A stretch of DNA of 64,000 nucleotides from Rattus norvegicus (Eukaryota; Chordata; Mammalia; Rodentia; Muridae), in assembly GCF_036323735.1 (NCBI RefSeq), contig NC_086036.1, forward strand, positions 18,952,064 through 19,016,063, given 5' to 3'. Positions 12,406-24,054 of this stretch are shown piece by piece. Each line of letters opens with the position of its first letter. Position 1 is the first letter of the stretch. The notes beneath the pieces were generated by a model. That model was not told the origin of the DNA, did not search any database, and saw nothing but the letters and a program-made list of their open reading frames with translations. Position numbers and translations under genes: made by a program.

Positions 12406-12609
12406 TTGGGCAAAGAGGTGTGGGTAGGCACTTGTTCTTAACCCAACATCTTGGAGTGTGTTCTAAGATTGGCTTTCATGAAAAGAATGAGCATTGAGAA
12501 TGGTATACATCTTCTATTCCTCCCTAGGAAGGACAGTTCCATCTCACACAACATGTGTGTAGTAAATACAGTAGTGAATCATACAAAGAGAATATAATCT
12601 AACTTCACA

Positions 12610-12611
<2 letters not shown>

Positions 12612-12669
<58 letters not shown>

Positions 12670-12679
12670 AACAAACAAA
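12612..12679. repeat. (CT)n(AC)n(AAAC)n compound microsatellite
   Basis: A CT run (12612-12650) passes directly into AC (12651-12669) and then AAAC/ACAA units to about 12679. The first part is a homopurine/homopyrimidine mirror tract. Confidence 0.97.
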
Positions 12680-13699
12680 GAATTGATACATGGTAATGAA
12701 AGTTGGGTGAACAACAAGAAATCTTAAGTATTGGATGAAAATTTTGTCCTGTTCTGGTTCAGTCTCATCTGAAGTGAAACTTTCCTTATCAACTTGATTA
12801 AGTAATTAAGTAATGTTAAATATAAAATAGCAAAATCTAGCCATGGTAGGTACTTTACAATTGTTAGAAAGCTTTAGCCTTTTGTCTCACATCCACTTTG
12901 ATGCAAGTGGCAGTGACAAATGTGTGTTGTGGAGGAGACCTAATCTGTAGCACAAATATAAATCATGAAAGCATCTGTCTATAGGCCCACAAAGTTAGGT
13001 CTAAAACATGATTTTTCAGATATTAAAAAATATTATATTTAATATGAAAATAATAATACTTCTTGAAAGTTTTAGAAAATCTTCCAAAATAGCAACTACC
13101 TCTTATTTTAAGAGTATGGTTTCTTCTGAAAATAGAAAAACATTGAAAATTAAGGCTAGTATACACGTAAAGTCATTTTAATGTCCATTTTTTAGAAGTG
13201 TCTATAATCTTTTAAAAATTTTTTTCTCTGGAAAATCAGTTTCCAATCAGAAGGTTCTAGGCCTTCTTAGCTTTGTGACTATTCCCCCTTGTCCCAATTT
13301 GTAAATGTTCATTTGTTTATAATGGTAATTTCTGTCACAGTGCATTATGTGGATGGCCTCACACAAGGCCAGCTGTCCAGTGGGGATGTCTTCACTTCGA
13401 GCAAATTTGTTAGTTGGTAGAATTGGGGCATCGTGCTGCACCAGAGCACTGAACTGTATTTTCTGCCTGCGCCTGAACACATTTCATTAAATTCATTCAT
13501 ATCCACTTACTCTCACTAAGGCAACACCATTGCTCTTGTAGTCACTGTGTCCAATGCCAGTGGTAGTTTTAGCTTCTCAACCTGCTCAAGGAAACAGTTT
13601 ATTATTTTTCATTTTTCAAATGATGTCTTAGCTATCCAATACTGTGAATCACTCCAATGTGTCATCATCACAGATAGGATTAACGTGTTGGTCAGGATC
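12680..13699. other. Unannotated sequence with one unexplained minus-strand frame
   Basis: Mostly AT-rich with no recognised repeat. At 13247-13480 a minus-strand open frame of 77 codons has less low-complexity composition than the other short frames here. I do not recognise the product and it has no splice or start evidence. It could be a fragment of a processed pseudogene or chance. Confidence 0.35.
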
Positions 13700-13925
13700 T
13701 AGGTAAGTAAAAGAGGTGTTAGGAGCATGAACTTGGGGCTCCAACAGGCATCCCTGAATTCCACCTATCTGCCTCCTCTTTGATTCTCCATGGTTTCTGG
13801 GTTCTGCTGGAGTTCCTATACTGAGTTCCTTCATGGATGCACTATAACTGATAATACGAAATTAAACCTTTTCTCCACATGTTGTTTTCAGTAATGGTGT
13901 TTGTTGCAGCAACAAATACCAACCT
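13700..13925 (+). mobile_element. Possible MaLR-like LTR 3' portion
   Basis: TTTCTGGGTTCTGCTGGAGT is followed by AACTGATAATACGAAATTAAA, then a T-rich stretch and GTTGCAGCAACAAATACCAA. The order (AACTGTGA-like word, ATTAAA signal, TCACAGCAAC-like terminus) is the same as in the segment near 8470-8582 and in MaLR LTR ends. Divergence is high and the left edge is not definable. Confidence 0.3.
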
Positions 13926-14186
13926 AGAACAAAAGCTTACATCATATAATTTTAAATGTATAATCTAGCATTTGAAGAAGTTACTTTTTAGTTCAGGAAC
14001 GATCATCTTGTTTCATTTTGAAATCTACACCGTGCGATTGCCTTACTCTTCGATCATATTGCTTCCAGTAGTTTATTATTCATTGTCCATCTCACTAAGA
14101 TATTTTTAAAAGGAACTTCTTTACATTTATTTTCATTTCCAATTAATTAATTGTCTCTGTCTTAGAGTATACAAAAGAGAAGAGAG

Positions 14187-14297
14187 TGTAGGACCCCTAG
14201 AGCTGAAGTTATAGGTGGCTATGTGCTGCTGCGTGTTTATTCTGTGAACTAAAATCAGGTCCTCTGAAAGAGCCATTTATGCTCTTAACACAGACCC
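14187..14297 (-). mobile_element. B4/B2-like SINE fragment
   Basis: Read on the minus strand: GTTAAGAGCATAAATGGCTC then TTTCAGAGGACCTGATTTTA, a block with CACATAGCCACC and CTTCAGCTCTAGGGGTCC. This is the order found in rodent tRNA-derived SINEs of the B2/B3/B4 group, where GGTTAAGAGCAC is followed by CAGAGGACC and the CAGCTCC(A/T)GGG region. Diverged and without a visible tail or target duplication. Confidence 0.55.
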
Positions 14298-16340
14298 TTT
14301 CCTTTATATAGCCTGCTAAAAGTCTTACTGTTTCTATTCAGAATTTTCAAATTTATATACTTTTTATCATTTTGCAGTTAGTTATTCCAGTCTACATAGC
14401 AGTCTTTCTTTTATTGACTCTATACCTTAACCTAAATCTAATATTTAATTCATTGAAAATTCTATAGACAAAGTGAAGTGTATGTTTTCAAGTGGCAGAG
14501 AACAAAAGCAAATAAGAGATTGTTTTTCCACTTCATACAAAACCCACTAAATGTGCTAACTCACTTGCATCCACTGCTTAATCAAAACTGAAGTTGGGTA
14601 CCCTAAGGGTTAGGTTCAGGTTACAGTTCTCATTGTTGGTATGGTCACATGTTTACAAGCTTCTAAGCTGGTGACTAACCTTTGTATTTTGTGTTTGAAC
14701 AGGGCTGTATAATTTCATTGTGCTTAAAAACAAAAACAAGAGTAAAAACAAAAAGCCCTCCATATGTTAATAAGAATCAGGAGAGAGAACCTGCTTTGGC
14801 TGTGCTGGAGAGATCTGGGCATTAGCAACTAAGACTGCTTCTCTAGAGTCTGTTTGCCTCACTCCACATTGCTAATGAAGTGGAATTCATTTCACCTCAC
14901 TCCACCTTTAAAAATCAAAGTTCAAATGTCCATATCAGACTCTTATGAAAGACGACGTCTTTTCTGCCTCCACAGTGGGGGTCTCCTCTTTGGGGAGCAT
15001 TCTGTTCTATTAATTATTGTGCTTCAGTGCCATTATTATTCATGGACTCACATCTCCACATACTTGACTTAACACTGAGCCTGCAATTAATACTAATAAG
15101 AAGCAGCCTGGGTAGTGGGTGAAATTTCTGGTTTTGCCCACAGCCCCCCCTTTCTTTCTCTGCTCTGCACACAATGAACACAAATTCCTTTATTCAAAAT
15201 TCAGCCTTTTGCACTTCCAGACACAATTTTATCTGCTGGGTTTTTAGGGGCAATGCTATAAAAATGCAATATTATTCCAAGATTTGAAAAACCCAATTTA
15301 TCTTTTATATTTTTAATATAACCAGCACTCTGGGGACATAGAAAGTCTTTATTCATTCTTGTGAAGGTAGTTATTGTTGAGGTGGTCCCATATTAAAATA
15401 GTTGCTGATTACTGAGTTTATGTAATATGATGAGGCAGAATTTTTCAAGCAAGCAGTAGAATATACGCACTCAAGAAATTCCACATCAAAATAGCCAACA
15501 TTCAAAGCTACCAGATAGAGTAGGAGGAATAATTCTAACTGTAAACTACAAACAATGACAACTGGACAGCTCTCAGGGTTCACAAAAAAATGGGAATTGA
15601 CTTTTCATTCTAAGCAAAAAATCTGCTAGCATTGGTTTACCTGATCTGTTAATACAGAGGGAGCCACGTTTTATACTTTTGCTTTCCTGTCATGATACAA
15701 TCATGATGGATTTGGGATTTTATTTCTTGCTTCAAACTGTATAACTGTGTGTCAACTTCATGCATACCCTTTTACTTGGTAAGGATAAGGGGAATGGAGT
15801 CTGTCCAGCTTTATCTCAGGTTTTCTTTTTATTAGAGTATTTAAAAAGGGGTTCTATATTATGCCCAACTATCCCTCTTGTTATCCAGATTTCTACATCT
15901 TCCCCAAGGTCTAGGCCAGTGAATAACCATGACTTCTTCCTTTTCTACAGTCAGAAAGATCTAGCCTGAGTCTCACAACCAGTGCATCAACCAAGTGTGT
16001 TCTCCCCTTTGCACACGCTGTGTCTATCCCACAAAACTTAGCACTGACTGATGTTGTACCAAAACTTTGTACTCAGACCTTTCTACTCCAATATACTACA
16101 CCTGGACTAGGAAGCACATCCTTTATTCCAACCCAGCCTCCTTTGCCCATCTGACTTTGTTCTATCCAAGCCCTTTCCAACCTCTGTACCCAACCATCTT
16201 TCCATCTTCTCGTATTGCCAAACCTTCTCCATCCACAACAAAACCAAAACTAACAAAGGAAGTTCACATGCCAATATATCACTTCAAGAATACCAACACT
16301 ATGAATGATCAAGACTATACTTTTGTCTAAAATTCAATAA
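14298..16340. other. Unannotated sequence
   Basis: No gene recognised. The rightmost 150-200 bases (16150-16340) contain A/C-rich sequence that may already belong to the ancient L1 that follows, but I cannot support an earlier boundary. Confidence 0.4.
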
Positions 16341-16618
16341 TCCCCATAAATGTGTACAAATGAGGATTAACTAGATGAATCATAGGACACAGAGGTTTAC
16401 AAAAAACAATAAAAAGATGTTCTCAAAAAAAACCCAAGGTCTTTAAAAAAAGAAAACAGAAAGAGACCAATGAAATCACAGGAAAAGAACTTAACAAATG
16501 CTTAATTGAACCCTGGAAAACACATATAGGAAACTGATGGGGGGTTGGGGATTTAGCTCAGTCATAGGGCGCTTGCCTAACAAGCGCAAGGCCCTGGGTT
16601 CAGTCCCCAGCTCCAGAA

Positions 16619-16649
<31 letters not shown>

Positions 16650-19105
16650 GAAAAAGAAACGGAAACTGATGGAAATGTCAAAGATACTCCAGAATGTGAG
16701 AATAAAATGTAAAAAAAAAAAAAGATAGAAAGGGATTTAAAGCTGAAATGAAGGGGGAATGAAAAATCCAATAGCCAAATTAGAAAACTCAAAGGCAAAT
16801 CTTAAACAAAGAAGGAGTCAAACAGAAGATAGAATATAAAGTGTTGAAGATCAAAAGAGTAATTAGACCAAATACATAAGGAACATGAACAACTTTAAAA
16901 TACACAGAAAAAGAACACAGAGGAACTATCAGGCACCATGGAAAATAAAAACAGCTTTACATTATAAGCATACAAAAAGAAGAATCTCAAATCAATGACA
17001 TAGTCCAGATAGTGAACAAAATTATAGAAGAAAAATTTCCAAAACTAAGACACATATGAATACATGAAGTACACAGAATAACAAATACACAAGGTCAGGA
17101 GTTCAAATTCTTATGACATATAATAGCCGAATTAATTGTACATAACAAAATAAAATAAAAAAGAGAAAGAAAGAAAAAAACAAATCTTGTAGGTCCCATA
17201 AGAAGACATAACCACTGATTTCTGAATGAAACGAAGTCCAGAGGAGAATAGATCACTTCATGGCAAGTTCTCAATGACTGTGTAGTCCAACACAGAATAT
17301 CATATTGAGCAAAACTATCTGCTACAAATGAGGAAGTAAAAACTTTACACGATATAAACATCCTTTAAAAATCCAACAGACCAAACCTTAAGAAAAAACA
17401 GAAAGCATTGTTTCTAACCTAAGAGATGAATGAGAATACAATAGACACTTTGGAAGAAAATGAGAAGCCAGAACATTTAAAATTCAAAATACAACTGAGC
17501 ACACAAACAACACCACCAAAAATAAACAACACAATCATGATGACCAAAATTAACACACATATTTTATAATAACTTTAGATATTAATGGCCTCAGTTTGTT
17601 AATAAAATGACACGGCCATGTACATCGATCAAGAAACAAAATTCAACTATTTCTGTTTGTAATAAATCCATCTGAGTTTTAAATATAGACACCACCTTAG
17701 AGTAAACTACGGGATAAAAAAATGTTCCAGTCAAATGAACTAGGAAGCCAGAAGGAATCACTACCTCTATATCTGAGAAAATAAAATTTTAAACTAAAGT
17801 AATGCAAAGATATAGAGTTTCATCCCTCTATTCAGGAGAATAGTTCACCAAGAAAGTAAACATACTAAATGGTCCCCAAATACTTTAAAAATCTACTAAT
17901 CGATTAAACGACACCAGTTAACACCAATCCACCAATAGTAGGTGATCTAAATGCTCTACTTTTTCAAACATATCATCTAGAAAAAAATTTTAAAATGTAA
18001 GAATTATTTAACATCATATAGTAAATGAGCTACGTATTCTGTAGTATATTGCCCGTAAAAGACCAATAAGTTTCTGAAATAGGTCACATCCTATAAAACA
18101 AAACAAATTCAAATTCAAGAAAATTGAAATCACGCCCTGTATCTTGAATAAAATTCAATAAAAGTTAAAATTCATATCAAACAAACCTCAAATAAATGCA
18201 TAAAATCTTGGAGATTAAACCACTTATTGCTGATTGATAAATGGGTCAAAAAGTAATTAAAAATAAAATATTTCGTGTAGCTAAATGAAAATGAAAACAA
18301 ACAGTACAAAACTTCTAGGACATATTGAATGTAGTCTGGCATGGGAAATTTATAGTTCAATTATCTACATTAATAAGTCAAAAAACATGAATAAATGACT
18401 TCATAATTCGACATAAAAATGGAAAAAAAAAGAACAAGCCAAAACCAAATGACAGCAAGAAATAATTAAAATCGGACTCCAAAACAATAAAATAGACCAA
18501 GGAAACAATATAAAAAAGCAATGAGTCTGAGGCACTCAACAAATCCAATAAAAGGGAGGACCCAAATAAACAAAATCAGAAATAAAAAGGAAAGTATGAG
18601 AATAGACACCAAAGAAATTCATAATATACATCATGAAGGAGGGAAATCATCTCCCTCCCCACTTGCCACAACAATAGCATCAACAACAAAACCACAATGA
18701 ACTAACCCACCAATCATACAAACGACCAAACTAAAACAAACAAAACCAAGATGTTGACAATATAAGAAGACATAAAAATATGCATGTTGAATATCAAAAA
18801 ATGAATTCACATCATAATTCTACCAGACATTTAAAGAAGATTTCCAGTCAATCCTCTTACAATTATTAAAAGCAAATAAAACAAAACAAAAACACACAGA
18901 AGGGGCACTCATAAACACCATTGAACGAGCCAATATTATTTAGGACACAAGTCAGATTGAAAGACAGAAGACCTCCCCCCAAAGTGAAATAAAACAAAAT
19001 TAAATTAAATAAAAAATATCATCAACATGATCATCATGCTTCATCCCTGTAATGCAGGGGAGGCCCAACATAAACAAGTAAATCAATGTAATAAACCATA
19101 TAATA
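16341..19105 (+). mobile_element. Ancient L1, ORF1-ORF2 region, decayed
   Basis: A-rich plus-strand sequence preserves landmarks in L1 order. ORF1-like text lies around 16960-17060 (AACAAAATTATAGAAGAAAA then TTTCCAAAACTAAG). EN-domain-like segments lie near 17660-17770 (AAATATAGACACCACCTTAG) and near 17925-17955 (CCAATAGTAGGTGATCTAAA, matching the VGDFN region). The EN-RT linker is near 18550-18620, and the RT region is near 18815-18860 and 19020-19105 (ATGATCATCATGCTTCATCC, matching HDQVGFIPG). Reading frames are destroyed throughout. The copy stops inside the RT region at about 19105, so it lacks its 3' end. It is much more diverged than every other L1 here and carries an ID insertion at 16541. 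Confidence 0.8.
16541..16660 (+). mobile_element. ID SINE, full length, long interrupted A-tail
   Basis: GGGGTTGGGGATTTAGCTCA begins the element, the B-box region reads GGGTTCAGTCCCC, and the tail (16618-16660) is A-rich with several G interruptions. A 12 bp target duplication, GGAAACTGATGG, flanks it (16529-16540 and 16661-16672). The host sequence is the ancient L1, so the ID is younger. One base change in the A-box region (GTCATAGGGCG for GTGGTAGAGCG) distinguishes it from the consensus. Confidence 0.97.
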
Positions 19106-19909
19106 GTTGTTTTATTCTATTTTTTTCTTTTTGTATTATTATATTTACAGCCTTATACATACAATAAAGGCAGTCACAAAACATTTCCTCCCTTTGAAAG
19201 TTACAGCTAAATGAAAATGTTCACAGAACAACTTCCAAAGTATTGGGATAAAAATCCAATACATAAATACATTTTTTGGATAGTTTATGTATTTACATTT
19301 CAAACGTTATCCACTTTCCCAGTTCCACCCTCTCCCATCCCCCCAACCACTGCCTCAATGAAGGTGCTCCCCGCAACCCAAGACCTCCCATCATCCCTCC
19401 ATGGCATTCCACTACACTAGGGCATCAAGCCTTCACGGGACCAAGGGCCTCTCCTCCCATTGATGCCCTATAAGGGAATCCTCTACTTCGTATGCTGCTG
19501 GAGTCATGGGTCCATTCCTGTGCTCACTTATGATGGTGGTTTAGTCCATAGGAGCTCTTGGGGAGAGGCATGGTTGGTTGGTTGATATTGTTGTTCTTCT
19601 TATGGGGCTGCAAACCCCCTTAAGCTACCTCAGTCCTTCCTCTAATGCTTCCATTAGGGAACCACGTTCACAGTCCAATGGTGACCAGCAAGCATTCACG
19701 TCTGTATTTGTCAGGCTCTAGCAGAGCTTTTAGGACAGTTACATCAGGCTCTTCTCTGCATGCACCTCTTGGCATCCACAATTGTATCTGGGTTTGGTGA
19801 CTGCATGTGGGATAGATCCCCATGTGTGGCTGTCTCTGGATGGCCTTTCCTTCAGTCTCTGCTACATACTTTGTCTCCATATTTCTTCCTGTATGTTGTT
19901 CCCCCTTCT

Positions 19910-19945
19910 TTTTTTTTTGGTTCTTTTTTTTTTTCAGAGCTGGGG
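19910..19945 (-). mobile_element. Extremely 5'-truncated ID insertion
   Basis: Minus-strand reading gives only CCCCAGCTCTG, the last 11 bases of the ID body, followed by an A-rich tail containing the typical GAACC interruption. A 14 bp target duplication, TTGTTCCCCCTTCT, flanks it exactly (19896-19909 and 19946-19959). Together these make it an insertion rather than a chance match. ID elements are normally inserted at full length, so loss of about 60-65 bases from the 5' end is unusual. Confidence 0.9.
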
Positions 19946-20059
19946 TTGTTCCCCCTTCTAAGAAGTACTGAAGCATCTACACTTTGGTTTTATCCTCATC
20001 TTGAGCATCATATTCTATGAATTGTATCTTCTGCATTCTGAATATTTGGGCTACCATAC

Positions 20060-21612
20060 ACTTATCAGTGAGTGCATACCATGTGTGTTCTTTTGGGATT
20101 GGGTTACTTCACTCAGAATGCTATTTCCTAGTTCCATCCATTTGCCTAAGAACTTCATAAAGTCATTGTTTTTAATTTCCTCCATTGAGGAAATATACCC
20201 CATTTTCTGTATCCATCCTCTCTTGAAGGATATCTGGGTACTTTCAACCTTCTATCTATTATAAATAAGGCTGTTATGAACATAGTGGAACATTTGTCCT
20301 TCTTCTTTATTGGAACATCATTTAGGTATACACCCAGGAGTGGTATAGCTGGGTCCTCAGGTAGTACTATGTCCAACTTTCTGAGGACCCGCCAGACAGA
20401 TTTCCAGAGAGGTTGTACCAGCTTATAATAATGGAGGAGTGTTCCTCTTTCTCCACATCCTTGCCAGCATCTGTGGTCACCTGAGTTTTTGAACTTAGCC
20501 ATTCTGACTAGATTGAGTTGTCATCTTGTGTTGTTTTGATTTGCATTTCCAGGATAACTAAAGATGTTGAAATTTTCTGTAGGTGCTTCATGGTCATTCA
20601 GTTTTCTGGAGTTGAGAATTCTTTGTTTAGCTCTATAACCCATTTTAAAAATAGGGTGACTTGACTCTGGAGAAACCAAACTTCTTGATTTCTTTGTATA
20701 TATTGGTATTAGGTCTCTATCAGATGTAGGATTAGTAATGATCTTTTCCCAATCTGTTCATTGCCATTTTGTCCTATTGACTGTTCTTTGCAATTTTATG
20801 AGGTCCCATTAGTTGATTTGTGATCTTAGAGCATAAGCCATTTGTTTTCAGTTCAGAAAAAATTCCCCTGTACCTATGTGTTTGAGGATCTTCTCCACTT
20901 TCTCTTCTATTAGTTTTACTGTATTTGGTTTTATGTGGAGGTCCTTGGTTCATGTGGACATGAGCTTTGTACAAGGAGATAAGAATGCTCAATTTGCATT
21001 CTTCTACATGCTGACCTCAGGTTGAACTATCAACATTTGTTGAAAACGGCCCCCCACCACTGAATTTCAGCTCTTTTTGGGGACCATAGTTATTTGGGTT
21101 CATTGCTGGGTCTTCAATTCTATTCCATTGATATACCTGACTGTCTCTATACCAATATCATATAGTTTTTATCACTATTGCTCTGTAATTCAGCTTTAGG
21201 TCAGGGATGGTGATTCCCACAGAGGTTCTATTATTATTGATAATAGTTTTCAACATCCTGTGTTTTTTGTTATTCCAAATGAATTTGTCATATGATCTTT
21301 CTAATTCTAATTCTATGAAGAATTGAGTGGGAAATTTGATAAGGAATGAATTGAATTTCTAGATTGCTTTCAGCAAAATGACCACTTTTATGATATTAAT
21401 CCTGCCAATCCATGAGCATAAAGATTTTTCCATCTTCTGAGATCTTCAGTTTCTTTCTTCAGAGACTTGAAAGTCTTGTCATACAAATCTTTTATTTGCT
21501 TGTTCAGAGTAACACTAAGGAACTTTGTAATATTGTTGACCATTGTGATGGGTGTCATTCCCCTAAATTCTCAGACTGTTTTTCCTTTGAATAGAAGAAA
21601 GCTACTGATTTT
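20060..21612 (-). pseudogene. L1 ORF2 C-terminal remnant
   Basis: The minus-strand frame at 20155-20502 is recognisable L1 ORF2 C-terminus: SGDHRCWQGCGERGTLLHYY, then PLWKSVWRVLRKLDIVLPED. The Cys-rich motif normally CX3CX7HX4C keeps the first two Cys and the His, but the last Cys is replaced. Upstream parts (20500-21612) match the thumb and post-RT region in shifted frames. Endonuclease and reverse-transcriptase domains are absent. No function is expected. Confidence 0.9.
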
Positions 21613-22365
21613 TTTCTTTTTTGTTTTTTTAATTAATTTATTTATTTTCATTAGATATATTCTTTACTTACATTTCAAATGTTATTCCCTTTCCCAGGTT
21701 CCTGTCCAAAATCCCTCACCCCCTCCCCCTCTCCCATATGGGTATTTCCCCCATCTTTCCCACTTACTGCCCCTCCATATTCCCCTGCACTGGGGGTCCA
21801 ACCTTGGCAGGAGCAAGATTTTCCCCTTCCACTGGTAGACCTACAAGACTATTCTGTGCTACAGATGCAGTTGGCGCCCTGGGTCAGTCCATATATAGTT
21901 TTTCATTAGTGGTTTAGTCTCTGGAAGCTCTGGTTGGTTGGCATTGTTGTCCTTATGGGGTTGCAAGTTCCTTCAACTCTTTCAATCCTTCCTCTAATTC
22001 CCCCCAGGGGGTCCTGTTCTCAATTCAGTGGTTTGCTGCTAGCATTGAACTCTGTATTGGACATGCTCTGGATGTGTCTCTCAGGAGATATCTATATCCA
22101 GTCCCTTTCAGCATGCATCTTTTAGCTTCATCAATCTTATCTAGTTTTGGGATATATGTATGACACATGTGGGGCAGGTTCTGAATGACCATTCCTTCAG
22201 TCACTGCTCTAAACTTTGCTTCCATATCCCCACCTATGGATTTTTTTTTCTGTTTTTAAGAAGGAGTGGGAGCATTCACATTTTGGTCATCCTTCTTCTT
22301 GACTTTCCTGTGGTCGGTCTGTGGATTGCATTTTGGGTAATTCAAAATTTGGGCTAATATCCACT

Positions 22366-23642
22366 TATCAATGAGTGCATACCAAGTGTGTTTTTCTGTG
22401 GTTGGGTTACCTCACTCAGAATGATATTTTCTAGTTTATTCCATTTGCCTATGAATTTCAAGAAGTTATTATTTTTGATAGCCGAATAGTACTCCATTGT
22501 GTAGATGCACCACATTTTTAAAATCCATTCCCCTGTTGAGGAGCATCAGGGTTCTTTCCAGCTTCTGACTATTATAAATAAGGCTGCTATGAGCATAGTG
22601 GAGCATGTGTCTTTGTTGTATGTTGGAGCATCTTTTGGGTATGGGTCCAGGAAGGTATAGCTGGGTCCTCAGGTAGGGGAAAGTCCAATTTTCTGAGGAA
22701 ACTCCAGACTGATTTCCAGTGTGGTTGTACCAGTTTGCAATCCCATCAACACTGGAAGAGTGTTCCTCTTTCTCTACATCCTCGATAGCATCTGCTGTCA
22801 TCTGAGTTTTTTACCTTAGCCATTGTTACTGGTATGGGATGGAATCTCAGGGTTGTTTTGATTTGCATTTCCCTGATGACTAAGGATGTTGAGCATTTCT
22901 TTGGGTGCTTTTTGGCCATTCGATAATACTCAGCTGAGAATGTTTTGTTTAGCTCTGCAACCCATTTTTCAATACGGTTATTTGGCTCTCTAGAGTCTAA
23001 CTTCTGGAGTTCTATGTATGTTTTGGATATTAGCCCTCTATCAACTGTAGGATTGGTAAAAGTCTTTTCCCTATCTGTTGATTGTTGTTTTGTCCTAATG
23101 ACAGTGTCTTTTGCCTTACAGAAGCTTTGAAGTTTTATGAGGTCCCATTTGTAGATTCTTGATCTTAGAGTATTAGCTATTGGTGTTTTGTTCAGGAAAT
23201 TGTCCCCAGTGCCCATATGTTTGAGACTCTTCCCCACTTTTTCTTCTATTAGTTTGAGTGTATCAGGTTTGATGAGGAGGTCCTTGATCCACATGGACTT
23301 AAGCTTTGCACATGGTAATAAGAATAGATCGATTTGCATTCTTCTACATGGTGACCTCCAGTTGAACCAGCACCATTTTTTGAAAGTGCTTTTTTTGCTC
23401 CTTTGTCAAATATCAAGTGACCGTAGATATGTGGGTTCATTTCTGGGTCTTCAATTCTTTTCAACTGATCTACCTGCCTGTCTCTGTACAAATACAACAC
23501 AGTTTTTATGACAATTTCTCTTTAATACTGCTTGCAGTCAGGGATGGTGATTCCCCCAGAAGTTCTTTTCTTGTTGAGTATAGTTTTTGCTATCCTGGGT
23601 TTTTTGTTGTTCCAAATGTACTTTCAAATTGCTCTTTCTCTC
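22366..23642 (-). pseudogene. L1 ORF2 C-terminal part (left of insert)
   Basis: The frame at 22746-23339 reads through the C-terminal domain (SLKHMGTGDNFLNKTPIANT, then DSRCYRGCRERGTLFQC). The Cys-rich motif is damaged: the expected His is replaced by Gln. A second piece at 22469-22801 lies in another frame, so at least one frameshift separates them. The piece ends at the insert boundary. Confidence 0.9.
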
Positions 23643-23649
23643 TTTTTTT

Positions 23650-23808
23650 GACCCCATTGATAAGATATAATTGCCCACTTAAACATACAAAGCCTGGTAT
23701 CATCCATCCCTTGAGAATATTAATAACAACCTATAAATACACAGAGTGGAATCTTTATGTCAGCCTCCATTGTCCTGCCACGGCTTCTCTCTCTCTCCCT
23801 CTCCTCTC
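23650..23808 (-). repeat. R-region copy, 3' side of the retroelement RNA
   Basis: About 159 bp that recurs at 26831-26991 with roughly 10% differences (for example CCCGGTACC against CCTGGTATC). On the minus strand it begins at GAGGAGAGGGAGAG and ends in GGGTC followed directly by seven A residues. The other copy instead continues GGGTCAAAGATTATTG, so the two diverge exactly at the A tail, as expected for a polyadenylation site. Confidence 0.85.
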
Positions 23809-24041
23809 CACCTTTCCAGTCTCCTCCTCTTCCTTCATGCTTCTCTCCTACCCATCTTTCCTTCTCCCCCAGTGACAGGCCTCCTTCTATCCTGTAACTG
23901 CCCTTCACCTGTATTTTACAAATTCAATGGGGAGAAGGTTCTGGTGAAGTCACCTGATTCCTGAGTATGTGACTAGGCAACTGTCTTTGGGGCAGTGGAA
24001 TTAGCATCAAAATACAGATAACTCCAGGGCAAACCACAACA
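23809..24041 (-). promoter_or_regulatory. U3 region of the LTR element
   Basis: About 233 bp between the polypurine tract and the 3' R copy. On the minus strand it starts TGTTGTGGTTTGCCCTGGAG, the expected TG start of an LTR directly after the polypurine tract. No convincing TATA box is seen just upstream of R, and the U3 end next to R is purine-rich. U3 normally carries promoter and enhancer sites; in this copy it lies at the 3' end only. Confidence 0.7.
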
Positions 24042-24054
24042 TTTCCCCCTTTTT
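24042..24054 (-). other. Polypurine tract
   Basis: Minus strand AAAAAGGGGGAAA immediately precedes the TG of U3. This is the primer site for plus-strand DNA synthesis in LTR retroelements, and its position helps fix the U3 boundary. Confidence 0.75.

Larger units (their letters stand above)
19283..21612 (-). mobile_element. L1 (Lx-like), 5'-truncated or nested remnant
   Basis: On the minus strand this is the 3' half of an L1: ORF2 C-terminal part (21612 down to about 20060) followed by a roughly 780 bp 3' UTR whose terminus reads CATTTGAAATGT-like sequence at about 19295-19310. A truncated ID insertion sits in the 3' UTR (19910-19945). The left end lacks a clear poly(T). The right end stops in the part of ORF2 just downstream of the RT active site, exactly where the next L1 begins, so that younger element either inserted here or landed beside it. 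Confidence 0.93.

Noticed and set aside
12044..12497. Five frames of up to 137 codons on both strands
   Set aside because: All arise from the hexanucleotide array at 12181-12405. A 6 bp period without stops keeps several frames open.
16541..16620. tRNA-like sequence with A and B boxes
   Set aside because: It belongs to an ID SINE (BC1/tRNA-Ala-derived), as shown by the A tail and target duplication; the same holds at 5559-5660, 47521-47611 and 52061-52152.
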